A stretch of DNA of 64,000 nt, from contig JAAZXM010000005.1 in assembly GCA_014240165.1 (NCBI GenBank), positions 1-64,000 on the forward strand, given 5' to 3'. Shown here in pieces: positions 23,731-32,930 of the stretch. The first letter of the stretch is position 1. Every line of letters begins with the position of its first letter. Under the pieces are notes generated by a model, which did not search any database, had not been told where the DNA came from, and was given only the letters and a program-made list of their open reading frames with translations. This DNA is from Myxococcales bacterium. Lineage in GTDB: Bacteria > Myxococcota_A > UBA9160 > UBA4427. The translations under genes were made by a program, and so were the position numbers.

Positions 23731-24801
23731 ATGGAATTCACCTTCAGCGAAGACCAGCAAATGCTCCAAGAGGCCGTACGCGAATTTCTCGCGGGCGAGT
23801 GCACCCCCGATGTGGTGCGCGGACTCTGGGATAGTGAAACCGGGCGCTCGCCGGAACTCTGGGCCCAACTTGCGGAATTGGGCATCCCCGGTCTCCGGGT
23901 CCCCGAAGACGACGGCGGCCTGGGCATGGACGAACGCGATCTTGTCCTGGTGCTCGAAGAAACCGGGCGCGCCGCCCTGGCGGAACCCGTCATCGCCACC
24001 GCGGCAGTGGGCGTGCCCCTGCTGACGGAATTGCGTGAAGCGGGCCAGGCGGAACTCGCCGGCCGCTGGCTCGGCGCGGTTGCGAGCGGCAAGGCTCGCC
24101 TGGCAGTGGGCCATGCCCGGAGCCCCTTCGTGGCCGATGCCCACGTGGCCGACCTTCTTCTTCTACCCGACGGCGATGACCTCCACGCGGTGGAAGCCGC
24201 CTCGGCTGGGCTGACCGCCCAGCCCTCCAACGACCAATCCCAGCGCCTCTTCAGCGTCGATTGGTCGCCGTCGGCCGCCACCCGGGTCGCTGAGGGCAGC
24301 GAGGGCGCCGCGCTCCAAAAGGCCGCCTTCGATCGCGGCGCTCTGGCGTGCGCAGCCCAACAACTCGGCGTGGGCCAACAACTCATCGATATGGGGGCCC
24401 TTTATGCCACCCAGCGCCAACAATTCGGCGTGGCCATCGGATCCTTCCAGGCGGTCAAGCACCGCCTGGCCAACGCCCAGGTCAAGGTCGAGTATGCCCG
24501 GGCGGTGGTCTACCGCGCGGCACACTCGGTGGCCACGGGCCAGCCCGAACGCTCGGTGGATGTCTCCATGGCGAAGGTGGGCGCCGGCGAAGCGGCGCTC
24601 TTTGCCGCCAAGGAGGCTCTGCAGGTGCACGGCGCCATCGGGTACACCTACGAGCAGGACCTCCATGTCTGGATGAAGCGCGCCTGGTCCCTGGACCTCG
24701 CCTTTGGCACCGGGGCCTGGCATCGGGCGCGGGTGGCGGATGCGGTCATTGATGGCACCGAAGCTGTACGCGCCTTCGGGTATTGCGCCCCTCCGAACTG
24801 A
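23731..24801 (+). CDS. Acyl-CoA dehydrogenase, smaller divergent subunit
   Basis: A 356-residue ACAD starting 12 bp after its partner. The N-terminal domain is present (FTFSEDQQMLQEAVREFL), but the middle domain is shortened and lacks the usual SEP.AGSD loop; the C-terminal half keeps ATQRQQFGVAIGSFQAVKHRLAN and EALQVHGAIGYTYEQDLHVWMKRAW. Partial loss of FAD contacts is typical of one subunit of alpha2-beta2 steroid-type dehydrogenases. It most likely assembles with the product of 22549-23718. Confidence 0.82.
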   Translation: MEFTFSEDQQMLQEAVREFLAGECTPDVVRGLWDSETGRSPELWAQLAELGIPGLRVPEDDGGLGMDERDLVLVLEETGRAALAEPVIATAAVGVPLLTELREAGQAELAGRWLGAVASGKARLAVGHARSPFVADAHVADLLLLPDGDDLHAVEAASAGLTAQPSNDQSQRLFSVDWSPSAATRVAEGSEGAALQKAAFDRGALACAAQQLGVGQQLIDMGALYATQRQQFGVAIGSFQAVKHRLANAQVKVEYARAVVYRAAHSVATGQPERSVDVSMAKVGAGEAALFAAKEALQVHGAIGYTYEQDLHVWMKRAWSLDLAFGTGAWHRARVADAVIDGTEAVRAFGYCAPPN

Positions 24802-24978
24802 CCCGAGAGCCGAACCGAAGGCCCGGGATTCCGGTATCCTGCGAAACCCGCGATCCGGGGCCCATCGAAATGCCCACCGAAAACGAAAAGCACCCCAGCA
24901 GCGAAACAAAGCGCATCAGCGAGAACGGGAAAAGCCGAGCGCCCCCCCAGTCGATGCGAAGAAAGGAAAGTCGAAACC

Positions 24979-25413
24979 ATGAGCGATAAAGCGGCGGCAC
25001 CCGCCATCGAGGGCTGGTTCACCACGGGAGACGATCCGCACCTCATCGGCACCCAATGCAAGACGTGCGGCACCTACTTCTTTCCCAAGCAGGATCTCTA
25101 CTGCAAGAACCCGGCCTGCCGGGGCACCGAATTCGACGAAGTCGAGCTTTCGCGCACCGGCAAGATCTGGTCCTACACCGAGCACTACTACCAGCCCCCG
25201 GAGCCCTATATCTCGGGCGATGACTTCGAGCCCTATACGGTGGCGGCCGTGGAACTCGAGAAGGAGAAGATGGTGATCCTCGGCCAGGTGGCCAACGGCG
25301 TGGCCCACGCGGACCTCACCACGGGACAAGACGTCGAACTCGTCATCGAGACGCTCTACGAAGAAGACAACACCGAGCGCACGGTGTGGAAATGGAAGCC
25401 CCTCGCGGGCTGA
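24979..25413 (+). CDS. DUF35 zinc-ribbon/OB-fold protein
   Basis: The ATG at 24979 follows AAGGAAAGTCGAAACC; 144 residues. The zinc ribbon is CKTCGTYFFPKQDLYCKNPAC near residue 27, followed by an OB fold (GKIWSYTEHYYQPPEPYISGDDFEPYTVAAVEL). DUF35 proteins partner thiolase-fold lipid-transfer proteins and hydratases in steroid degradation, delivering acyl-CoA. The thiolase-like gene begins 52 bp downstream, so a complex is likely. The 177-bp gap upstream contains nothing that I recognise. Confidence 0.87.
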   Translation: MSDKAAAPAIEGWFTTGDDPHLIGTQCKTCGTYFFPKQDLYCKNPACRGTEFDEVELSRTGKIWSYTEHYYQPPEPYISGDDFEPYTVAAVELEKEKMVILGQVANGVAHADLTTGQDVELVIETLYEEDNTERTVWKWKPLAG

Positions 25414-25465
25414 GCAACCCCGCGCATCTCATCCCCGCAACTAGCGAAGCAAGGAGAAGAAGACC

Positions 25466-26653
25466 ATGGCCAAAGAAGTCGCAATCCTCGGTGTCGGCAT
25501 GCATCCATGGGGGAAATGGGGCAAGAATTTTGTCGAGTATGGCATCAAGGCGTGCAACGACGCCCTCGATGATGCCGGCCTCGAATGGCAGGACATCGAG
25601 GTCGTGGCCGGGGCCGAGACCGTACGCAACGGCTACGCGGGCTATGTGGCCGGCGCCACCTTCGCCGAAGCCCTGGGCTGGTCGGGAGCCCGGGTCTCCA
25701 CCTCCTACGCGGCTTGCGCGTCGGGCTCCCAGGCGATCAACAATGCCCGGGCCATGATTCTCGCCGACATGGCGGACGTGATCCTCGTGGTGGGCGCCGA
25801 CACCACGCCCAAGGGTTTCCTCGCCCCCAACGCGGGGGAGCGCTGGACCGATCCCGACTGGCTGCGCTTTCGCCTGATGGGCTGCACGAACCCCACCTAT
25901 TTCGCCCTCTACGCCCGGCGCCGAATGGATCTCTACGGCGCCACCGAAGAGGATTTCGCCGCCATCAAGGTCAAGAACGCAAAGCATGGCATGGCGAACC
26001 CCAACGCGCGCTACCACAAAGAATTCACGATGGAGCAGGTGCTCGAGTCGCCCATGGTGGCCGACCCCCTGCGGCTCTTCGAGATCTGCGCCACCAGCGA
26101 CGGCGCCGCGGCCGTTGTGGTCTGCAGCATGGAGTACGCGCGCAAGCACAACGTCGACCCGGTAAAGATCCGGGCGGTCTCCACGGTGACGCCGACCTAC
26201 CCCCAGACCACCATCGACATGCCCTATTTCTCGACGGATTCCGCCGCGGCAGTCGACGCCCCGGCACTGACCTTCAAGGACTCCATCGCCCAGGCGGCCT
26301 ACGAGGAAGCGGGGCTCGGGCCCGAGGATATGTCCCTGGCCGAGGTCTACGACCTTTCATCGGCGTTGGAACTCGACTGGTACGAAAACCTCCAACTCTG
26401 CCCGAAGGGCGAAGCCGAAAAACTGCTGCGCTCCGGGGACACCACGATTGGTGGCCGCATCCCGGTGAACCCCAGTGGCGGGCTCGCCTGCTTTGGCGAA
26501 GCCGTCCCGGCCCAGGCCCTGGCCCAGGTCTGCGAACTCACGTGGCAACTGCGCGGCCAGGCGGGCGATCGCCAGGTCGAGGGCGCCAAGGCGGGCATCA
26601 CCGCCAACGTTGGCCTCTTCGGTCACGGCTCCTCGGTGATCTGCAGCGTTTAG
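25466..26653 (+). CDS. Thiolase-fold lipid-transfer protein (Ltp/SCP-x type)
   Basis: A 395-residue thiolase-like protein starting after AAGGAGAAGAAGACC. The N-terminal VAILGVGMHPWGKWG and middle VSTSYAACASGSQAINNARA (with Cys near residue 92 at the nucleophile position), ADTTPKGFLAPNAGERW and IPVNPSGGLACFGEAV segments are typical of the Ltp group that includes the steroid aldolase Ltp2 and Ltp4. The end GLFGHGSSVICSV replaces the CxG loop of true thiolases, so it may be an aldolase or a thiolase. The DUF35 partner is directly upstream. Confidence 0.82.
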   Translation: MAKEVAILGVGMHPWGKWGKNFVEYGIKACNDALDDAGLEWQDIEVVAGAETVRNGYAGYVAGATFAEALGWSGARVSTSYAACASGSQAINNARAMILADMADVILVVGADTTPKGFLAPNAGERWTDPDWLRFRLMGCTNPTYFALYARRRMDLYGATEEDFAAIKVKNAKHGMANPNARYHKEFTMEQVLESPMVADPLRLFEICATSDGAAAVVVCSMEYARKHNVDPVKIRAVSTVTPTYPQTTIDMPYFSTDSAAAVDAPALTFKDSIAQAAYEEAGLGPEDMSLAEVYDLSSALELDWYENLQLCPKGEAEKLLRSGDTTIGGRIPVNPSGGLACFGEAVPAQALAQVCELTWQLRGQAGDRQVEGAKAGITANVGLFGHGSSVICSV

Positions 26654-26665
26654 GCCCGTTTCGAC

Positions 26666-26704
26666 ACCCACGACTCATACCCACAACTCATACCCACAAC
26701 CCAT
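26666..26704 (+). repeat. 13-bp tandem repeat in the operon spacer
   Basis: Three units (ACCCACGACTCAT, ACCCACAACTCAT, ACCCACAACCCAT) run from 26666 to 26704, then CGAATACAA occurs twice before the AGAGAAGGAGAA ribosome binding site of the thiolase gene. The whole 100-bp spacer is almost free of G until the binding site, unlike the flanking genes, and should be unstructured in the mRNA. Confidence 0.85.
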
Positions 26705-26755
26705 ACCCAAACGAATACAAAAGCGAATACAAGAAGAGAGAGAAGGAGAACCCTC

Positions 26756-27904
26756 ATGCCCGAGGCCTATATCGTCGATGCCGTGCGCACCCCCACCGGA
26801 CGCAAGAAGGGTTCGCTTTCGGGCATGCACCCGGCGGACCTGGGCGCCCATGTGCTCACCGCCCTGGTGGATCGCACCGGGATCGACCCGGCCGCCGTCG
26901 AGGACGTGGTTTTTGGCTGCGTCGACACCATCGGCCCCCAGGCGGGCGATATCGCGCGCACCTGCTGGCTGGCCGCGGGGCTGCCGGAAGAAGTGCCGGG
27001 TACCACGGTAGACAGACAATGCGGGTCCTCACAACAAGCGGTGCATTTCGCCGCCCAGGCAGTCATGAGCGGCACCAGCGATATGGTGGTGGCCGGCGGC
27101 GTCCAGAACATGAACCAGATCCCGATTTCCGCCGCCATGTACGCCGGCCAGGAATACGGCTTCGAGACCCCCTTTGCCGATTCCAAGGGCTGGCTCGACC
27201 GCTACGGCGACCAGGAGGTTTCCCAGTTTCGTTCGGCCGAGATGATCGCCGAAAAATGGGAGATCAGTCGCGAGGACATGGAGGTCTTCGCCCTGGAAAG
27301 CAACAACCGCGCCCTGGCTGCCATCTCGAACGGGCATTTCAAGCGGGAGATCGTTCCCGTCGGTGATTTCGCCAACGACGAAACACCGCGCGAGAGCACC
27401 CTGGCCAAGATGGGAACCCTGAGAACCCTGGTGGACGGCGGGCGCCTCACCGCGGCGGTCTCGAGCCAAATTGCCGACGCCTCGGCGGCCATGCTGGTGG
27501 TTTCCGAAGAAGCGCTCAAGACCCATGGGCTGACGCCCCGGGCGCGCATCCATCACCTCTCGGTGCGCGGCGCCGACCCGGTTTGGATGCTTACGGCGCC
27601 GATTCCCGCCACCGAGTACGCGTTCAAGAAAGCCGGCATGACGAAAAACGACATCGACGTGGTGGAAATCAACGAGGCCTTCGCCTCGGTGGTGCTCGCC
27701 TGGCAGAAGGAAAGCGGCTTCGACCTCGACAAGGTGAATCCCAACGGCGGCGCCATCGCGTTGGGGCATCCCCTGGGCGCCACCGGCTGCCGGTTGATGA
27801 CCACCCTGCTCCACGAACTCGAGCGCACCGAGGGCCGCTACGGGCTCCAGACCATGTGCGAGGGCGGCGGCCAGGCGAACGTCACCATCCTCGAGCGCCT
27901 CTGA
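26756..27904 (+). CDS. fadA6: FadA6-like acetyl-CoA acetyltransferase (thiolase)
   Basis: A 382-residue degradative thiolase with ATG at 26756. The nucleophile Cys is in VDRQCGSSQQAVHF near residue 88, the His in EINEAFASVV and GGAIALGHPLGATGCR, and the second Cys in QTMCEGGGQANV. GCVDTIGPQAGDIARTCWLAAGLPEEVPG and GGVQNMNQIPISAAM match FadA6 of the mycobacterial HIP cluster as recalled. There it cleaves the ring-opened product released by IpdAB, giving MOODA-CoA. The company of ipdABC and echA20 supports this. Confidence 0.87.
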   Translation: MPEAYIVDAVRTPTGRKKGSLSGMHPADLGAHVLTALVDRTGIDPAAVEDVVFGCVDTIGPQAGDIARTCWLAAGLPEEVPGTTVDRQCGSSQQAVHFAAQAVMSGTSDMVVAGGVQNMNQIPISAAMYAGQEYGFETPFADSKGWLDRYGDQEVSQFRSAEMIAEKWEISREDMEVFALESNNRALAAISNGHFKREIVPVGDFANDETPRESTLAKMGTLRTLVDGGRLTAAVSSQIADASAAMLVVSEEALKTHGLTPRARIHHLSVRGADPVWMLTAPIPATEYAFKKAGMTKNDIDVVEINEAFASVVLAWQKESGFDLDKVNPNGGAIALGHPLGATGCRLMTTLLHELERTEGRYGLQTMCEGGGQANVTILERL

Positions 27905-27981
27905 GCATTCCGCGCCTTCCTCCTACTCAGAAGACTCAACGACCCAGAAGACTCCACGAAAAACAAGGAAACAAGCCGACC

Positions 27982-28887
27982 ATGAGCAGGATCTGCGAAG
28001 GACGCGTTGTCATTGTCACCGGCGCGGGCCGCGGCATCGGTCGCGCCCACGCCCTGGAGTTTGCCCGCCAGGGCGCCAAGGTGGTGGTCAACGATTTGGG
28101 AGTCACGGCCGACGGCAACGACGCCACGAAGGGTCCCGCCGACGAAGTGGTGGAAGAGATCCGCGCCATGGGGGGCGAAGCCCTGGCCAACGGCGCCGAC
28201 GTGGCGGATTGGGAAGCCACCCGGGCCCTGGTGGCCGAAACCGTCGATACCTTCGGCGGCCTCGATGTGGTGGTGAACAACGCCGGCTTCCTGCGCGATC
28301 GCATGTTCGTGAGCGCCGAAGAGAGCGAGTGGGACGCGGTGGTGCGCGTACACCTCAAGGGGCATTTCTGTACCGCGCGCCACGCCGCCGAATATTGGCG
28401 CAACCAGAGCAAGGCGGGGCACGCCGTGGACGCCCGTATCATCAACACCAGTTCGGGTGCGGGGCTCCAGGGCAGCGTGGGCCAGAGCGCCTACTCGGCC
28501 GCCAAGGGGGCCATCGCCTCGCTCACCCTGGTGCAGGCCGCCGAGATGGGCCGTTACGGGGTCACGTCCAACGCCATCGCGCCTGCCGCGCGCACCCGCA
28601 TGACCGAGGCCATCTTCACCGATATGGCCGCCCCCGAAGAAGGCAGCTTCGACGAAAACGCGCCGGAAAATATCTCGCCCCTGGTGGTCTGGCTGGGAAG
28701 CGCCGAGTCACGCGAGGTTTCGGGCCGGGTCTTCGAGGTCAAGGGCGGGATCATCGGTACCTCGGATGGTTATCGGGATGGCCCCATCGTGGACAAGGGC
28801 AGACGCTGGGAGCCCGATGAAGTGGGGGCTGCGATCCATGAATTGATGGAAAAGTCGCCCGTGCCCCAGAAGGTCTTCGGCACCTGA
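27982..28887 (+). CDS. SDR oxidoreductase of the steroid cluster (Rv3548c-like)
   Basis: The ATG at 27982 gives 301 residues, longer than a typical SDR because of a C-terminal tail. Cofactor motif TGAGRGIGRAHALEFA near residue 12, NNAG near 96, catalytic Ser in NTSSGAGLQGS and the Tyr-Lys pair in AYSAAKG. VVNDLGV with an Asp suggests NAD(H). The insert ENISPLVVWLGSAESREVSGRVFEVKGG resembles the multifunctional-enzyme-type SDRs found in the KstR2 regulon. It probably oxidises a hydroxyacyl-CoA. It follows the thiolase by 77 bp. Confidence 0.82.
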   Translation: MSRICEGRVVIVTGAGRGIGRAHALEFARQGAKVVVNDLGVTADGNDATKGPADEVVEEIRAMGGEALANGADVADWEATRALVAETVDTFGGLDVVVNNAGFLRDRMFVSAEESEWDAVVRVHLKGHFCTARHAAEYWRNQSKAGHAVDARIINTSSGAGLQGSVGQSAYSAAKGAIASLTLVQAAEMGRYGVTSNAIAPAARTRMTEAIFTDMAAPEEGSFDENAPENISPLVVWLGSAESREVSGRVFEVKGGIIGTSDGYRDGPIVDKGRRWEPDEVGAAIHELMEKSPVPQKVFGT

Positions 28888-28921
28888 GCCGGGGGCCGAA
28901 CCGCCCCTTCGAGAGAGATTC

Positions 28922-30061
28922 ATGGATTTCCGCTTCAACGAAGACCAGGAAGAACTTCGCGCCATTGCCCGGGCCTTTCTCAGCGAGGAGAGCGGCTCCG
29001 AGGCGGTGCGAAGCGCCATGGAAAGCGATCTGGGCTGGGATCAAGCGCTCTGGAACCAACTCGGCAGCGAACTCGGTTGGCCCTCGGTACAGATCCCCGA
29101 AGCCTACGGGGGCCTGGGACTGGGCTATGTCGAACTCGTTGCGCTGCTCGAGATCGCAGGCGAACACCTGCTCTGCGCGCCCTTCTTTTCCAGCGCCTGC
29201 CTGGGCGCGGGCGCGCTGCTCGCGGCGGGGAGTGAAGAGCAGAAAAAAGAACTCCTGCCCGGGATCGCGGAGGGGCAGACCCGGGCCACCCTCGCCCATA
29301 CGGGCCCGGCTGGCATACCGGGTTGCGCTGGCGTCGAGTTGAAAGTCACCGAGGACGGAGGGGACTTCATCCTCGACGGCTCCCACAGCTTCGTGGTGGA
29401 TGGCCACTCGGCAGACCTGCTGATCGTCGCCGCCCGCCAGCCCGGAAGCGCGGGTAACGACGGCATCGCGCTCTTCGCTCTCCCGGGCGATACGGCGGGC
29501 CTCAGGCGCACGCCGCTGACCACCCTCGACCTCACCCGTCGTCTGGCTCGGCTCGATTTTGATGGGGCACGCGTACCAGGCAGCGCACTGCTCGGGGGGG
29601 ATGATGAAGCGGGCGCAGCCCTCGAGCGGGCGCTTCAGCTTTCAGCCATTGGGCTTGCGGCAGAACAGGTGGGCGGCGCCCAGCGCTGCCTCGATCTCTC
29701 GGTCGCCTACGCGAACGAGCGCGAGCAATTCGGCCGACCGATCGGCTCGTTCCAGGCCATCAAGCATAAATGTGCCGACATGATGGTCGATGTGGAATGC
29801 GCGCGGTCGGCGGCCTATTACGCCGCGTGCGTTGTGGCCGAAGAGAGCGACGAGTTGCCCGAAGCCGCGGCCCTGGCCGCCGCCCAATGCGCCGAGGCCT
29901 ATTTCCGGTGTGCGGCGGACGCGGTCCAAATTCACGGGGGCGTGGGCTTCACCTGGGAATACGACATCCACCTTCATTTCAAGCGGGCGGGCGCGGGCGA
30001 GCGCCTGCTGGGCGAGGCCGCGTATCACCGCGAATGCATTGCCGAGCAGATCGGGCTCTGA
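28922..30061 (+). CDS. Acyl-CoA dehydrogenase, divergent subunit type
   Basis: A 379-residue ACAD with ATG at 28922 after GAGAGAGATTC. The N-terminal MDFRFNEDQEELRAIARAFL and C-terminal ANEREQFGRPIGSFQAIKHKCADM and VQIHGGVGFTWEYDIHLHFKRA are standard, but the substrate loop (LAHTGPAGIPGCAGVELKV) departs from the SEPGAGSD form, as in the smaller subunits of heteromeric steroid ACADs. No adjacent large-subunit gene exists, so it may act with one encoded at 22549 or elsewhere. Confidence 0.82.
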   Translation: MDFRFNEDQEELRAIARAFLSEESGSEAVRSAMESDLGWDQALWNQLGSELGWPSVQIPEAYGGLGLGYVELVALLEIAGEHLLCAPFFSSACLGAGALLAAGSEEQKKELLPGIAEGQTRATLAHTGPAGIPGCAGVELKVTEDGGDFILDGSHSFVVDGHSADLLIVAARQPGSAGNDGIALFALPGDTAGLRRTPLTTLDLTRRLARLDFDGARVPGSALLGGDDEAGAALERALQLSAIGLAAEQVGGAQRCLDLSVAYANEREQFGRPIGSFQAIKHKCADMMVDVECARSAAYYAACVVAEESDELPEAAALAAAQCAEAYFRCAADAVQIHGGVGFTWEYDIHLHFKRAGAGERLLGEAAYHRECIAEQIGL

Positions 30062-30109
30062 CGCGGCGAGCACCACTTGCACGCCCCTTCGGCCAGGAAA
30101 GGAAAAGAT

Positions 30110-30889
30110 ATGTCGGTGGAGTTCGACCTCTCGGGCCAGGTGGTGATCGTCACCGGCGGCGGTAAGGGGGTGGGCCGAGGCATCACCACGCGTTTCCTCG
30201 AGGCGGGCGCCCAGGTGGTGATCTGCGGGCGCAGCGAACTCGAAGCGCCCATCGAGGCCGGAGGCCGCGCAGCGCATTTCCGCGCCGCCGACGTGCGCGA
30301 TGTCGAGCAGGTCCAGGCCGTCGTGGCGTATGCAAAGGATGAACTCGGGCGCCTGGACGTACTCGTCAACAATGCCGGAGGCGCACCCGAAGCCGACGCC
30401 GCCACGGTCTCACCGCGCTTTTCCGAGGCCATCCTGCGGCTGAACCTGATCGCCCCGTTGAATTTCGCCCAGGCGGCCAACGCGGTCATGCAGGACCAGG
30501 ACGAAGGCGGCCGGATCATCAATATCTCGAGCGTCAGCGGAGTGCGACCCTCGCCGGGCACCGCCGCCTACGGGGCCGCCAAGGCAGGGTTGCTCTCGCT
30601 CACCACCACCCTGGCGGTGGAGTGGGCACCCAAGGTGCGGGTCAATGCCGTGACGGCGGGGATGATCCGCACCGAACAATCGCATCTGCACTATGGCGAC
30701 GAAGACGGCATCGCGGCGGTCGGGGCCACCGTGCCCCTGGGCCGCATCGGCGAACCCGAGGATGTGGGCGACGCTTGCCTCTACCTGGCCTCGCCGCTCT
30801 CGCGCTACGTGAGCGGCGCCAACCTGCTGCTCCACGGCGGCGGCGAAAAACCCGCCTTCCTCTCCGCCGCCAAGAACACCTCGGAATAG
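30110..30889 (+). CDS. SDR family oxidoreductase
   Basis: The ATG at 30110 after AGGAAAGGAAAAGAT gives 259 residues. The cofactor loop is TGGGKGVGRGITTRFL, with VICGRSE suggesting NADP(H). NNAGGAPEADAATVSPRF, catalytic Ser in NISSVSGVRP and AYGAAKAGL complete the classical pattern. The C-terminal insert MIRTEQSHLHYGDEDGIAAVGATVPLGR is common in SDRs of steroid and fatty-acid clusters. It is cotranscribed with the flanking ACAD and MaoC genes. The exact step is unknown. Confidence 0.82.
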   Translation: MSVEFDLSGQVVIVTGGGKGVGRGITTRFLEAGAQVVICGRSELEAPIEAGGRAAHFRAADVRDVEQVQAVVAYAKDELGRLDVLVNNAGGAPEADAATVSPRFSEAILRLNLIAPLNFAQAANAVMQDQDEGGRIINISSVSGVRPSPGTAAYGAAKAGLLSLTTTLAVEWAPKVRVNAVTAGMIRTEQSHLHYGDEDGIAAVGATVPLGRIGEPEDVGDACLYLASPLSRYVSGANLLLHGGGEKPAFLSAAKNTSE

Positions 30890-30933
30890 CCCCCGGAACC
30901 CGAACCCTCGCCCAGCGCAACGGAGATCCCGCC

Positions 30934-31398
30934 ATGCCCACCGTGTTCAATTCCCCAAGCGAACTCAAAGACGCCGTGGGCCAAAACCTCGGCCACAGTG
31001 AGTGGCTCGAAATCGACCAGGCGCGCATCGACCAATTCGCCGAAGCCACGGGCGACCACCAATGGATCCACGTCGACCCCGAGCGCGCCAAGGAAGGGCC
31101 CTTCGGGCGCTGCATCGCCCACGGCTACCTCACCCAATCCCTGGTCAACTTCTTCCTGCCCCAGATCATCGAGGTGCGCGGCATCTCGATGGGGGTGAAC
31201 GTGGGCGCCGATAAATTGCGCTTCCCCGCCCCGGTACCCGTGGGCTCACGCATCCGCGGCGGTGGCGAATTGGTTTCCGCCGAAGAGACAAAGGACGGCG
31301 GCGTCCAGACAAAGGTACGCGTCACCGTGGAGATCGAGGGGAGCGAGCGCCCGGGCTGCGTGATCGAAACCCTGAGTCGCTATTACCCGGAGGCGTAA
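30934..31398 (+). CDS. MaoC-family (R)-enoyl-CoA hydratase
   Basis: A 154-residue hot-dog protein with ATG at 30934 after CGGAGATCCCGCC. The full hydratase motif is present: FAEATGDHQWIHVDPERAKEGPFG, with the catalytic Asp and His, followed by IAHGYLTQSLVNFFLPQI. It should hydrate enoyl-CoA to (R)-3-hydroxyacyl-CoA on its own as a homodimer, unlike the split pairs at 531-1396 and 57070-58149. It is last in the operon; the next gene is on the other strand. Confidence 0.9.
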   Translation: MPTVFNSPSELKDAVGQNLGHSEWLEIDQARIDQFAEATGDHQWIHVDPERAKEGPFGRCIAHGYLTQSLVNFFLPQIIEVRGISMGVNVGADKLRFPAPVPVGSRIRGGGELVSAEETKDGGVQTKVRVTVEIEGSERPGCVIETLSRYYPEA

Positions 31399-31498
31399 GC
31401 AGGGGATAGCGAGATCGGTGAGCGCCCAGGCACGAGGGTCGGGAGCCCGGGGCAAGCCTGACGAATGCGGCCCGGGAACAGGGCGGCCAGGGCGACGA

Positions 31499-32920
31499 TC
31501 AGACGAGACCGCCGCTATGGGCACTCGCGAGCCCCTGGGCGCGAATCCAGTCAATGGCGGCGTCGCGAAGCGGCCGGCCCGGCGAGCTCGATGCGACGCG
31601 GCCCAACACGCTTTCCGCCAGCTCGTCGGCCGCATAATCCGTGGTGGCCACGCGATACGTGCTCGCGGCCTCGACGCGGTCGCCCCGGGCCGCGAACGCG
31701 GCTCGGAGCGGATCCGCCATGTCTTGCCCGCGAATCTCGAGCACCGCGACCCGATTCCGCCAGCTCTCGAGGCTATAGATATCCCCGCTGCGGATTGTTC
31801 CCGCGCGGAGCCGGCCCGCGACGGATTCCTCGTGGTAGTACGCAATGTCGGCGCCGGTCTCGCCCCGGAGCACGCCTTCGAAAAGTCGCTTGACACCCGG
31901 GCGATCCAGCAGGGCCGGGTTCTCGGCCAGAACCTCGCCCACACTCAGCGGGCGCTCACCGTCCATGCCCACGTTCATGAAGGCATGCAGGTGAGGCTCA
32001 CCTCGAAAATAGAAAAGCGCCGCTGGGCCTTCGAAGCGGTAGATCTGCGACGGGCCGTTGCCCGCGCTGCGACCGCCCTGATGATCCACCGCGTAGTCGG
32101 CGGCGCGCAGGGCATCCACGCCGCCGTTGCGTCTCAGGCACTCCCGCGCGTAGGCGGCGTCCTCTGCCGCATAGGTGCTCAGAATTTCGTCCACCGCGTC
32201 CCGTGCCCGCTGCCGGCTCCGCGCCCCGAGGTTCGCCACCGCGACCCCGTCGAAGCGCCCGGCCGCGCCCTGGAGCGCGATGTCGGTCTGCACCGGGGCC
32301 TTGGGGCAGCGTGCCGCCTCGCGTTCGCCTGGCGTGAGGCTCGCGAAGAAACGCTGGCCCCGAACGAGCTGCTCACGGTAGACATTGCCCGGAAGCCCCA
32401 CTTCGTCGTTGCCCGCCTGGTCGCCGTAGACCTGTGGGCCGCCGAAGGCCACGCCCTCGCGGTTGCGGCCCCCGAGACGCAGGTTGAGGTGTGGGCCGGT
32501 CACCAGCACCTGATAGGGGCCCGCGTGGGGGTCGCCGAAGATCGCCAGCCGGGTGAGATGGATGCCAAAGATCTGCGATACCCACTGCTCGGGAACCCTT
32601 GCTCTTCCTTTCTCGGAAAGCCCCGCATGGACGAGATCGACCAGGGTCTGTCGAGCGCCGCTGCCCAGGAAGAACGCCCAGCCGCCCCCGGTATCGACGC
32701 CACGGTTGTGATATTGCCGCAGCGGGTGGTCGTAGCCGAAGCAGACCGCCGCGCGAGCCGTTTCGTCGAGGCCATCGTAGAGCCGCCTCGCCAATTCGGC
32801 GGCGGGCTCCAGGTGCGCGCTCGCCCGGGGCGGAAGCAGCCTGCGACCCCCCAGCCCGATCCCCGCCAGCGCCCCGGCACCCAGCCCCCATTTCAGAATT
32901 TGGCGGCGCGTCGGGCGCAT
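31499..32920 (-). CDS. DUF3500 protein with Tat signal
   Basis: The ATG at 32920 has TAGGAG upstream and gives 473 residues. MRPTRRQILKWGLGAGALAGIGLGG is a twin-arginine signal, so the folded protein is exported, probably with a cofactor. The mature part matches DUF3500: VCFGYDHPLRQYHNRG, GPHLNLRLGGRNREGVAFGGPQVYG near 155 and FMNVGMDGERPL near 325. No reaction is known for the family. The gene lies ten bases after the amidohydrolase stop, so the two form an operon. Confidence 0.8.
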   Translation of the reverse strand: MRPTRRQILKWGLGAGALAGIGLGGRRLLPPRASAHLEPAAELARRLYDGLDETARAAVCFGYDHPLRQYHNRGVDTGGGWAFFLGSGARQTLVDLVHAGLSEKGRARVPEQWVSQIFGIHLTRLAIFGDPHAGPYQVLVTGPHLNLRLGGRNREGVAFGGPQVYGDQAGNDEVGLPGNVYREQLVRGQRFFASLTPGEREAARCPKAPVQTDIALQGAAGRFDGVAVANLGARSRQRARDAVDEILSTYAAEDAAYARECLRRNGGVDALRAADYAVDHQGGRSAGNGPSQIYRFEGPAALFYFRGEPHLHAFMNVGMDGERPLSVGEVLAENPALLDRPGVKRLFEGVLRGETGADIAYYHEESVAGRLRAGTIRSGDIYSLESWRNRVAVLEIRGQDMADPLRAAFAARGDRVEAASTYRVATTDYAADELAESVLGRVASSSPGRPLRDAAIDWIRAQGLASAHSGGLV

Positions 32921-32930
32921 GGCCAAACTC

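Noticed and set aside
26666-26720. CRISPR-like repeat array
   Set aside because: The units are 9-13 bp, directly adjacent and without spacers; no cas gene is present.
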